Source: Hybos culiciformis
Lineage: Eukaryota > Arthropoda > Insecta > Diptera > Hybotidae
Assembly (NCBI GenBank): GCA_964007475.1
Contig: OZ023274.1
Coordinates: 51,789,678 to 51,853,677, forward strand
Length of the DNA: 64,000 bases
Reading direction: 5' to 3'
The notes under the pieces are model-generated. The model saw only the letters and a program-made list of their open reading frames with translations, was not told the DNA's origin and did not search any database. This document shows, piece by piece, positions 47,275 to 59,400 of the stretch (position 1 is the first letter of the stretch; the number at the start of each line of letters is the position of its first letter). Both the position numbers and the translations under genes were made by a program.

Positions 47275-50149
47275 CATTAAAAAATTTTCAAATTATAAAT
47301 TTAAATAAGAAAAGTTAAAGAAGTTAATAATTAAATATTAATGGATACAAATACCATATAAATGTTTATAATTATTATTTTTAGAATATTTTCAAATCAC
47401 ATTAAAAACAATTCAATTCCTTTACACATAATATAATTGTAATTTATAACATTTTTTCAATTAAAATTACATTTTTATTAGATTTATACATATATACATT
47501 GATATATATATATAGGTAAAAAACTTATGTTTTTTATCTTTTAAGTTTGTTATGCAATATGATGTAAGAAATTATATATTTACGCCCCAGTAACAATAAT
47601 TTTATTTTTTTTTATTTTTAATAACATTTCATATATACACATATAGAATTTTTCTTCTACATGAATAAATAAACCTTAAATTGACCTTTAGCAAAAATGG
47701 AAATCGATATTTTTTCTTTTTCTATTTTTTTTTAAGTACATAACATACATATTTATAAAAAACAAATATTTTTAGAATTCTAATTTTTTTTTTTGTATAA
47801 ATTTAATACATAAATTGTTATTTACTTTAACGAACAACTAAAGCCTCCCAAAAATTATATACTTATATATAATATTCCAATTCTATTCAGGCATTAAACC
47901 ACAATTTAATTATTTTAACATCGATATTCTGCTATTTTTTTTTCTTCTTCTTGGAAAAACAAAATCAACCCTTTTTTCTTGTTTTTTTTGTTTATTTATT
48001 TATTTTACTTATTTTTTTTTTTTGAAACATTAATTCTCTAGAAGAAACCATTACAATGTCCTTTACGTTTTTATATCAAAAAGAAAATTATTTTGAAAGA
48101 AAATTATATATATATATATCTATGTAATATATATTATGATATAATCTATGTATTATAATATCAATATAAAAACAGAAACTTCATACTACCGTTGTTGGAC
48201 ATTGAATATGATTATCAAAATAAAATAAATTGGTAAAAAAATATGTACTAAAATATTTTTTATTACCATGTCAATAAAATAAAAAAAAATTGTATAATTT
48301 TCATGACATGATAGATAGAAAAATTCATAATAATAATCATAAATTTTTTGTCAACTGATATTTTCTTTTAGTTTCCTTTTGTTGGTTTAATTTTTCAACT
48401 TCCGGATTAAAGTAAATCAATATATAATATATTTTAACGACTGTAAGCATAGACTTAGATTTGACAGTTGGCTTATCTTTAATATAGAAAACATTGTTTT
48501 TTTAAAGTCAATGAAATTGATTGAAAATTTTTTAATCAACGAATCAATTAATTGATCCAGATATTATTCAAGTAAATTTATGACGATTTTCTTTGCTGAT
48601 TAAAGCACAATCAAATTGAGATTTATCTAGAATTGTAAATATAGTTTTTTTGGAAACTATAATAGAGAAACCTGAAAAAAATATAATATTCTAATAAGAA
48701 GACTTTTATATGGAAAAAAAATATGTCGAAAATAGTTAGTTATAAATAAAATTGGACATAAATACAATTTTACTCTTTATCTTAGACTTTTTTTTTTCTT
48801 CGTAATTTTCTTTATTTCTTTTATGAATGAATTTAACTAAGTAAATTAATGTGGATACATATAATTCACGGTTGATTGACAACCCTTTTTATATTTATTA
48901 TTTTGTTTTTTTTTTTTTTGTTTGTACATTGGCCTTATAATGTTTTGAAATGAAAATTACTTGATGTGGATGACCTTAAGTGGTATATTGGTTCACTTCA
49001 TCAAAAGTATTCATAAAAAAATCCTTTTCTAAATGAATTTTAAGAAAATTTTAATTTTATAAAAAAATTAAAAAAATAAAATTAAAAATTCCTATGCAAC
49101 ATGTATTATTATTATGATTGCTTTTTAAATAACAGAATTTAATCGAGCATAACTCTAATGGGGAAACATAAAATTTTAAAAATTCATTCTTATGTGACAA
49201 ATTTGCTTTTTGTTCAAGCCCGAAACACTCCTAGTTTTTTTAATTTCATATAAATGTTTCGACATTTAAAAATTTTTTTTACATCACTATTTTCTGAAAA
49301 GTGTGTAATATAATGAAAATTCTATGTTCTAACTAACAAACTATTTTCCCATACTAGAGAAATTATTCCAAAATCTCTAGTACGAAATCTTGAAAAAAAA
49401 AAATAAATAAATAAAATTCTCTTTCTTATTTGCATGAATTAATTTTTTAGAGATTTGATTTAAGTAACAAACCAAAAAAAAAAAAAAAATTTGTTTATTT
49501 TTTAATCATTTTTCAAAAGGTTAAAAGATTTTTTTTTAAACTTAACATTAAATTGAAGAAAATTATACTGCAAAGAAAGAGTTATAAAAGGAAAATCACT
49601 TTCAAAAGGATGTTGTTTATTTACTTTTTCACATTCGGAAAACTGATGACTTTATTTAGTTATTGTCCTGGCAGGTGAAAAGTAATTTTTAAATTCCAAC
49701 AATGTTACTTTAAAAAAAAAAAAAGAAAAGAAAAAAGGAAACTCAAGGGTCCTTATAAAACATTCATTTATATTTTTTTATTTTTATTTTTTTTGCTTGT
49801 TGTTGATAACGAAGTTATTTTTTAGCACCTTATTATGTCCTTGGGGGTAAATGCCTACTTAATGTCGAATAAATAAAAGTTTTTTTTTTTCTTCTCTTTT
49901 GAAAGGATAAATAATTTTTCTATCATCAAAGGAGAAAAAAAAATTAGAGGATAGATAAAATAGACATTCTATAAAAAGGACAATTTTTATAAAAAAAAAA
50001 AAAACGAAAATAGAAATAAATTAATAAATTGTAGTTTATTGTTAAAGAAAATATTTTCGACTCTCTTATATCTGTGTTAAGTGAGTAGAAAGTTCATGGA
50101 TTAGAAATTTTTTTAATGGAAGGACGTTTTATATAATAATTATTAATGA
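47275..50149. other. AT-rich stretch, no gene seen
   Basis: Microsatellite AT at about 48106-48120 and many A/T runs. No coding-like island found. Confidence 0.5.
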
Positions 50150-50340
50150 AATCAGTCTCTGATTCCCTGACTGTCTTTAATACAGAGCATTTGAATAAAA
50201 AACAAGTCAAGTTCGAATCTCAGCCAAATCCAATAATTATTTCTAAAGCTATGGGTAAATTAGATTTGGCTTGATCAAAATTAGGAGGAATTTCTTTCCA
50301 TATATAAAGACGACACCTGTTGGAATTTTTCAAAACTATA
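50150..50340 (+). repeat. Possible tRNA-derived SINE fragment
   Basis: GTTCGAATCT at 50211-50220 matches the pol III B box, within CAAGTTCGAATCTCAG (a degraded T arm). The preceding AATACAGAGCATTTGAA is reminiscent of a tRNA body, but no A box is recognisable. The segment to about 50340 is less AT-rich than its surroundings. Confidence 0.3.
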
Positions 50341-51099
50341 TGCTTTGTGTATTCGTTTAATTTTTTTTTTAATTTTTTCGTGTAAGTGAATAATTTAAAG
50401 AAGTTTTTCTATTATGAATTGACTATAAATTAAAATTAAATGTTGAAATATTAAGGTGACTGTCAAACCATTCACAAAAAATCTATAGAATAGTTTTCAG
50501 AGATTTGTGGAAAAAAAAAAAACAATAAACTATTTCATGTTCTCCCTTTCGGACATAAATATATACATACCAAAAAAAAATATATATTTGCTTTCCTTTT
50601 TTTTCGAAGAGACACCATAACGAAATTATTTACTATGATGAAAATTTTATATTGGACAAACTTTTACAATATGTCACTAACAAACTAAAATTCCATAAAT
50701 AATTTTTTTTTTTTTCAACAAATTTTCTATAGTTACTCAGATATATAGTCAAAATATCCAAAAATAAAGGAAAATGGAATACAAAAAAAAATAATAATTT
50801 TTCAGAGCTGAAAAAAAAAAAAAACTGTCATTCATTCAAAAATACAACATAACTATTTCAATTCATAGAAACATATTATCTTGAATAAAATAAAATGAAT
50901 AAAAAAGTTATTTATTTGAGAAAAAATTTATACATGTGAAAAAAGCTCAGTTGAAAGGGAGATTTTCTTTTTTTTATTATTTGATCCATTAGTATCTATT
51001 TATATTCATACATTGAATTGGACTATATAGTGAAAGGTAGCATATTATAACATTGCATAATTAAAATATAAAGTTGAGTGTACAAAAGTTTAATTGTAT
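50341..51099. other. AT-rich stretch, no gene seen
   Basis: Homopolymer-rich. Nothing structured. Confidence 0.5.
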
Positions 51100-51262
51100 A
51101 TTACGGTCTTCGCCTTGGCCTTACCATATTCTGTTTCACATAATAAACATAGTAAACTATCAATTTTTTACCCCAATGAATTAAGTACGCATCTTAAGCA
51201 GCACACAAAATTAACACAATTTCCAGCCCAATGTGGGAATCGATCCCACGACAGAACACCAA
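51100..51262 (-). repeat. SINE-like fragment with intact tRNA T arm
   Basis: On the minus strand GTGGGATCGATTCCCAC forms a perfect 5-bp T stem (GTGGG/CCCAC, 51233-51249) around the loop ATCGATT, with a B-box-like core. Downstream on this strand comes about 130 bp of mixed sequence (ATTGGGCTGGAAATTGTG, then AAGGCCAAGGCGAAGACCG), compatible with a SINE body. The A-box half is missing. A few insect SINEs carry this arrangement; the exact family is unknown to me. Confidence 0.45.
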
Positions 51263-52073
51263 AAACAAAATAATTTACGTTTTTTATTCTTAAATTACCT
51301 TTCTTCTTACAATTATATATTAATTTTAATTCTAGCATAAAGTTTTAGAATTTTAATTCATATTCAAAATTATAAAGTCTAATTTAGAAGATTCCAAAAT
51401 AAAAATAATTATTTTTATGTATTTTTTGTGTGCTATTAAACATTAAAACGAAAAAAATCATTATAACAAATTTATTCACAAAAAAAAAAAAACAAGCATA
51501 GTATGTACAATAAATTATAAGTATAAAATTTTTCTTAAAAGTTATGCATAACTTTTATTGGTGCTGGGGATTTATTATTACAAAATTCACAAAAAAAATA
51601 ATAAATAAATAAAATGTATGTGATTTTTTAACGATAGCAAAAAAAAAAATGAAAATAAATAATAAAGTTTTTAAAAAATAAAAATATTTTTCAGTTTTTT
51701 TTTTTTTTTTATTGTTTACATGTATATTTAAATGAATTTATTTTCTACATAAATTAAAACAAAACAAAAAAAAACAGAAAGAATATTTGTTGTAAATATT
51801 ATTTTAATTGCATAAACAATACCATTTTTATTTTAAATATTTTCTTTTTTTCTGAAAAAAAAAAAAGTTTTCTTTTTGTTTTTCTAATAACCTTAACAAA
51901 ACAAGCATAAATATTATGTATTATTATTTGTATTTTGACAAGCACGGCAACACTAAAATATGGTTTATTTTATTTTATTTTTTTTATGTTTTTTTGAGAA
52001 CTTTTAAATTTAAAACTACCTTAATTAGGTACACAAAGTAAATTCATCAGTGGGATATAATAATAAAGTTATA
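51263..52073. other. AT-rich stretch, no gene seen
   Basis: Homopolymer-rich. Nothing structured. Confidence 0.5.
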
Positions 52074-52550
52074 GCTTGTTTACACTTAGCTAATTTAACA
52101 TGTTCGGACAATGAACATGTTCCGTTGGTGTTTTTTATGGTATTTTTTAATAGTAAAAAAATTAAAACAGAAACACGTTGTTCAACATGTTTCTACAAAA
52201 ACATGTTAATTTTCAGGGATGAATGAATAATTTTTGAATAATATTTTGTTAGGCAATATTCAGTATGCATTCATTTTTACTTGGTATGTCATTTTTGACT
52301 TTGAAATTTTATAAAGGTGGAGATACACTCAAGATAAATGACGCGCGAGTTCTTAACCTTGACACAACTTCATATATTTTAACTTTTTTGGGCGCGTCAG
52401 TGCCTTTGAACTTATCTCCGGTATTATTTGAAATTGTTTATCTGACAGAGCTAAACATCTTAACATATGAAAAACATCGTTTGAACGGTAGATTTTCCAA
52501 AGATGTTTAACTCCTTTCGAACATGTTAAATTAGCGAAGTGTGAACAAGC
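52074..52550. mobile_element. 477-bp MITE with 33-bp terminal inverted repeats
   Basis: The left end GCTTGTTTACACTTAGCTAA continues TTTAACATGTTCG. The right end is its complement with two differences (TTCACACTTCG in place of TTTACACTTAG). AACATGTT words recur inside (52119, 52185, 52201 and near both ends), probably subterminal binding repeats. The open frames at 52265-52510 and 52353-52577 lie wholly or mostly inside and show no transposase motif. Similarity extends a few bases outward (AAAG..TA before GCTTG on both sides), so the exact border and target duplication are unclear. Superfamily not assigned. Confidence 0.7.
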
Positions 52551-53100
52551 CATTAGCTTTTTGTTTTTTTTTTTCACGAAATTAAGATTGAATTTTACTA
52601 TAAATTTCTTATCAAATTAAATTAAAACTATTCTATTGTTATAAGAAAAAATATGGATTTCTAAGACATGTTTTTCTAATCAATTTCAATTCAGTACTAA
52701 AATTCGAATATCTTTTTTTATTGGTGCATCCATATTTGCATAAAACAAAAACATCTTCATAAAACATAAACACTCGAAAAACAATGTTTTTTTTTGAAAA
52801 TCATTACCATTCGCAAAAAAAAAATTACAGTTAAGCTTAAATATTAAAGTTGCTTAATGAAATAAATAAGAAAAAATATGTAATTTTTATTAATACTTTA
52901 GATTTTTATAACAACGTCGTCGGCCAATAAAAGCCAATGAAAATTCTTTAAAGACTTTTTGTTTTATTTTATTTTTCTTTACTTAAACTAATCAATTTAA
53001 TTTATGATGATTTTTTATATAGAAAAACTTATGTTGAAAAATTTTAGAATATTTAGAATGTAAACTATAATACAGCACATAGTTTTTCGGATGCATGTCA
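52551..53100. other. AT-rich stretch, no gene seen
   Basis: Homopolymer-rich. Nothing structured. Confidence 0.5.
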
Positions 53101-53451
53101 GTTGTACAATTTTAAAGTTGTACAATTATTTTAGACCGGTTAGTTGTACAATCCAAAATACAACCTGTACAATTCAAAATTGTACTGGTTTTTTGGATTG
53201 TACAACTGGTAAAAATAATCCACTTGTATGTACAATTGACTATTTCAATTGTAGAACTTCTCTAATATTTACAAATGGTGGAAACTGGATTGTGAAAGTG
53301 GTTCTTACAATTGGACAAAACCGATTGTTAAACTGGTCAATTATGTGCAACTGGACTATTTATTACCACTTGTACAGAGAAAAATTTCAGTTGTACAATT
53401 TATTTTTTTCACACAAATTCAAAAATTGTACAAGTAGTAATTGTACAAGTG
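53101..53451. repeat. Array of TTGTACAA-type motifs, MITE-like
   Basis: The palindromic 8-mer TTGTACAA or a close variant (ATTGTACAAG, CTGTACAATT) occurs at about 53102, 53118, 53144, 53165, 53179, 53198, 53229, 53370, 53391, 53426 and 53441. The two ends are related as inverted copies: AGTTGTACAATTTTAAAGTT on the left against ACTTGTACAATTACTACTTG (complement) on the right. Secondary words ACTGG and ACCGGTT recur between. The 129-aa plus-strand frame, with repeated CTIQN and NCT, is a direct product of the array. It fits a non-autonomous element dominated by subterminal repeats, or a degenerate satellite. Confidence 0.55.
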
Positions 53452-56400
53452 GCTCTTACCCAAATTTTTCGTATATATAAAAAAAAAAAACAAAAAAAGG
53501 TCATTCATTTATTTTCTAATAAAATAACGATAATGAAAAGGAAAAATGTCTCTTTGTGCGCATTAAATAGACGTGCATTTTAATAAAAATTTATGTTGGG
53601 AAAAAATTGCAAACACGCGAAATTTTCACATGCAATTTTAATTTATTTTCCATCATAATGGGCGGAATTTTTTTTTTTTTTACTATATATAATGCGACAT
53701 GAAAATTTATTTATTTTTGAATGAAAATGCCTACATTAATTTTATTGAACTATACTGTATATTATAATATTTGTTTTTAATATTTTTTGTATTATTATTA
53801 TTATTATTTTTATTTTTGTGAAAATGTCAATGATAGCATATTTCAAAATTTTGGGGTTTTTAACAAATATTATATATATACCTACCATACATATAAAAAT
53901 ATTATGATTTTATTGTCGAAAAATTATGGTTTAAATAAATAAATAATAATTATTTTGCAATCGCGACAAAACATTAATAAAATGTTTATTAAAGTCAATA
54001 TAATAAAATTATTATACGTATACAAAGGTAAATAATGGAAATTTTTAAAATAATTGAGTTCTATATGTATAAGTATTTTAATATTTGACTTTCATTAAAA
54101 TCAAAATTAAAAAACTTCATTAAAAACAAATAAAACAGCAAAAATATAAAAGCTGATTCCTCAAACCCAGATTTCAGGATATGTTATGAATTTTACTTTA
54201 ACATACACTATATAGTCTGATAGTACTGATAGTACTGATAGTACTAAAAATCTTAAATTTTAGGTATTTAAAAGTTTTTTTCTTTGTTTTTTTTTTTATT
54301 CTTTTAGTGAGAAAATGCATTTAATTTAATTTTTTTATAATTCTATGGTTTCCAGGTATAAAAATTTTAAAATTACATTCGCGATTCTCACTAGACCATA
54401 ACAATCATATAAAAAAAAAAAAACAAGATAATTTTCCGAAAAGAAAGAATGTCCGTGAAGCATAGAGGAAATGGGTTTTTTAATTCTTTATGGAAAAAAA
54501 AAATTATCTTTTTAAAAAATTGTAGAAAAAAATATTATTATAAAGTTTGTAGAGGATTTAAAGAGGTTCACATTGTATATATTTATTATTTTTTAGTATA
54601 GTTTTAACAACGTTCAGTTTTAGTCGTACATGTTCAGTTCACATTATGAAAAAATTAAAAAAAAAAATTTTCGCATTTCTACCTAAACATAGAATATGAC
54701 TCATGTTTAGGGAAACGACTTCTTGTTGCATTACTATTCTGATGAGTTACGAATATTAATACACAAAATAGTCTGACTTCATCATAAATCTAGTTGTAGA
54801 CCCTAATTGACTTCACTGAAGTTATATTTATAAACTTTAATACGTTATCTAAGGTTTTACAACCGACCCAATTCAAAAATTCAATATCGAAAGAAAAATG
54901 TTTTCGCTTTTACTATTTTTATATTGAATCCGGCAAATTTTAGTTTTTTTTTAACATTTTTTCTGGGTTTGTTTTAGTCTTTCTAGACAAAACCACAATT
55001 TAATTTAATTAAATAAATTAAAATGGCATTTATTACATAATTATTTTCGAACAAAAAAAAGAAAAATAGCAGCAGCAAAAATTTTAGCTTACAATCTTAA
55101 TGCTTTTTTAAGTGATTTTTATCATTTAAATTAGTGGTTTCCAGTCTAGATAGTATATAAAAAAAAATACAAAATAGTTAATGAATGTTTTAATAAAAAA
55201 AACCTAACTATAATGTCTTTAATTTAATTTAATTCATAGCTAAAAAATGTAGGTATTGTGTATATTTTTGTGTAACTAGAAATAAAGAGCTCGATGGTTA
55301 TAGAATCGTCCGGAATGGTTATATAATCAGTTTTGGCTGTTTTCTAAGGCCCTAAATCATCATATTTGTATTCTGCTGATGGTGCAACAAATATTTAAGA
55401 TAAATAAGCAAGGCAAATGCATTAAAATAATTGAAAATTTTTACTTCAATGAAGAATCAACAACTATAAAATTTTTCCAAATAATATTTACATCATGTAT
55501 CTATATCTATATACTCTTGAAATCAAAATATTTGATATTATAAAATTAACAAACTTAAGGTTCATTAAGAAAATAATTTAAGTATTTTATATAAAATATA
55601 ATATTCTTAGCACGTTAAAAAGATTTTTATATCAACTTTTTTTTTTTTAATTTTTTATGCTAAAAATTATAACGAAAATAAATATCTATTGCAAAATAAA
55701 ATAATAATAATAAAGAAGAACATGTGAAACCATGTGGAAATTTCCCACGTATAAAATACCTTTTTATACATGTATGAAAAAAAAAGAAATATAAAATAAA
55801 AATAAATAAGTTCTTTAACTACTTGAATATATACTATATACTTATAATATGAAAATCTAATCTTAAAAGAAATTTAATTCAAGAAGCTCATTTAATTTAT
55901 TATGTTTATTCTATTAAAAAAATAATAATAATAATAATAAAATAAACCATAGATTAAGTAATTAAAAAAGTCTGAAAGAAACTAATTTATTTTTTCTTGA
56001 TTTTATTTAACGCGATTAAATTTTAATTCTTAAATTATGTTGGAAATAATAAGAGGTTATTGCAATTATTTATTATCGTTGTCTTAGCACTAGTTGTAAC
56101 AATTAATAGCAAGTGATTTCTTGCAAAAAATAAAATAAAATAAATATAATAAAATAATAGAAATTTTCGAATTGATTGAATTAAGTTTATACTTCACCTT
56201 TTTTTTTCATCAGAAATGAATGTCAATTTAATATAATAATGGAAAAAAGTATGGAGAATATATAATTTTGTTTTCTTTCTGAAAAATAAAATTTGTATAT
56301 GAGAGAGTTAATTTATATTGAATCAATAAACTTTTTTATATACTTTATTTTCTCACAATAAAATTTTATTAACTATATTTTATATATAATAAATGTAGTA

Positions 56401-59400
56401 AGGAACTGTATTTTAATATTAACCAAGGCGTACAGTACATTAAGAATATTATAATTTTTTTTTATGTTCATTGCCTGTACTACTTAATATACCTTGAATA
56501 TTATAGTGTCCTCTTAAAATTAATAATATTATGGTTTTAAAATTGGTCCAAATATTTCCCTGGATAAAAGTATTCCATTACACAGAAGAAAAAAATATGA
56601 CAGATTAAAGGCAAAGAATTTATGTAGTTTATGCTTTAGTTACAAAAATTAAATAAAAATAATAGAAATGTTAATAATTTCTTGGATCGAGAGGGGAAAC
56701 ATTTATAATTTTTTTTTATATATATTTTATAATTTGTTCTTTCATAATACCATAGACATATAATGTACACAGACGAATAAGTTAATACCAATTGTTTTTC
56801 TATGAAAAATAATTAAATCCATTTATTGCAAAAATTTTCAAAAATACTACGAAATATATTAAAAAATTATATATTCAATAATCAAATTTCTTATTTCGTT
56901 ATAAAATTAGAAGAAAAAAAAAATTTCCCAATGAACCTAAAATCAAAATATTAAACAAAAATATCAAATATTTAAATTCAGTTTTTATTTAATTTAATTC
57001 TAAATTTAATATAATATATAATATGTTGTTTAAGAAATATTATTTCATTTTAACACGAAATCGAAAGTACTTGCTGTCTGAATTCCCAATGTGAATTAAG
57101 TAATAAACAAATTTAAATGTATATTTACATGCAAACATAATATACATACTAACTATATATAGTATTTTACATTTTATGTTATGTGTGTATATTTTTCTTT
57201 CTTATTTCTGTAATGTGATTATGAAATAAAATAATTAAGGCAATATTATTTTAACATTCTCTTTTTTAATTTTGCATATTTTCTTCTTTTTTTCTTTTTT
57301 TTTTAATTTTTGACTTAATTATAATATTATTTTTCTTAATACTACCCTAAAATGAATATGTAATTTTCATGTGAATAAATTATTGTAACAAAAGACAAAG
57401 AGAGATTTTTTAAAATTATATTATGTATAAACTTAAATTTATTTCTTTTGAAAGTATTTCAATAAGAATGAAATACCTGAACCATTCTGGGTTTTTTCTT
57501 AACCTTAAGTCCCACCATAGCACAAAGATGTTTTTGCTTTATTAGATAAAATAGAAAGGAAAGGAAAGAAAAATATTTTTAGTCACTAAGCTCTGAAAAT
57601 TGTATAAGTATAATTTGCATTTATATATTAAATATAAAATATAAAATTGATAAGCCAGTTAATGCTGTCTCAATAATGTGTGGAATTAGCTCTTTGATTA
57701 CCATACAATTTTTAGAATTTAGACACTTAAATCGGTACAAGTCTTTTGAATTATATTAATTCTATAATTTAATTTTTTTTTTATTGTAGGTATACAGAGA
57801 ATGAAAATCTTTCTTGTTTCTTCATTTTTGTAATTGAATTTATATATTTTTTTTTTTATCTAACTGGGAAAAATCTGCTACTTCAAAATTTACATATTTA
57901 TTTAACTTAAACCCTCCTGTTATATCCGACAAAAATAAAATCACAAAATCATTCTATTTAATTTTAAAAAGCTTGAGAAAAAAAAACGAAAGATGTATAT
58001 GTTGCTCTAATCACAAGTTGTTATAAAGTCTCTCAGCAATCCTTGTGTGTCAAATACAAAAAAAAAAAAAAAGAATTAAAATAAAAAATATAAGAAACTT
58101 TATTTCCTGTTTTTTATTTTTATTTCTTTTCTTCTTCTTTTATCCTGAAGATGTCCCATATATTAACATGACACGAAAGAAAAAAAAATAATGTTCGATA
58201 AGACTATATAATCTCATCTAATTTGTTGGCTTAAAATAATCAGCTTTATCTTCAAAATATGAGAATTTATTTATAAGACTAAATTTTTTTTATGTGTATT
58301 TTTGTTCACTGTGGAAAACAAAAAAAGGAAATTCATTTTTAATATTAGTATACCTATATTATAAAAAGAACACTTTTATATAATATCAAGGTTAATTATA
58401 ATTAAAATATTATCGCAACTCCAAGTAATAGTATATAGGATATAAAATTTAATCCTTGATTTTCAGCTTTTCAATTGAGGCAAAACTTTGAATGTTGATA
58501 GTAGAGATATTTAGTAGAAGGACTAATGGTTCAGACCATTTCTCTCTCTATTCTGTATAAGTGTGACAATAGCTTGAGATATTAAACTAAAATTTACTTG
58601 AATGAAATTTTTGTTTTTTACACCATAATTACAATAATCCTTAATAAACTTTAAATAATTATTGTATTTTTTTAAACCAAATTTTCAGAAAGTATTAAGT
58701 TAAAAAGCTTTTAATTTAACAGACACAAAAAAAAAAGCAATGACAGTAAAATATTGGTAATTTTCAAGAAGTTAGAGTGGGGTATAAACACATATATGTA
58801 TCTTGTATATGTTAAGAAAATATTTAACATTATAATATATTATTTCATTTGGTAATATACAATGGATATTATCAAAAATGAAGAAATTTAGCACACATAA
58901 TGTGTGTTTGTTCACTGTTCGGTGCTCATCAACATATAATTATTATACATATATCTATATATATAATATAAATTTCTTTATAAACATATACACTAGCTGT
59001 AGTATGTTGTATTAATGTTCATTAGCTTTGAGGTTTTTCTTTTTAATAAAAATGTAAAATATAAAAATATTCATTATATATGTATAGGTATGTGGAGATA
59101 TGTAGCTCTAGCATAAATGTATGTTAACGCTTTAAAATAGAGAAAAAAAAAATTTTTTTTTTTATAAAATATTAAATATTTTACAGGAAAAAGTATAGAC
59201 ACCCGAGACCCATCCCATTTGTTTATTATGCTACTGAAAATATAAATATGGGTTTATAAGCAAATATTTTATATACTTAAAAAAAAAAAAAAACTTTTAT
59301 CCTTTTAATAATTATTGTGTTCATCATACAAAATATAAATGTATTAATATTATTAAAAATATATATAACATGAATGAATATATCAGAGTAAACATTATAT

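Noticed and set aside
52265..52577. Open frames of 81 aa (+) and 74 aa (-)
   Set aside because: They lie in or overlap the 477-bp MITE, with no transposase motif. One runs across the right inverted repeat.
53091..53480. 129-aa open frame with Cys-Thr repeats
   Set aside because: It is the translation of the TTGTACAA motif array. The CTIQN/NCT pattern comes from the DNA repeat.
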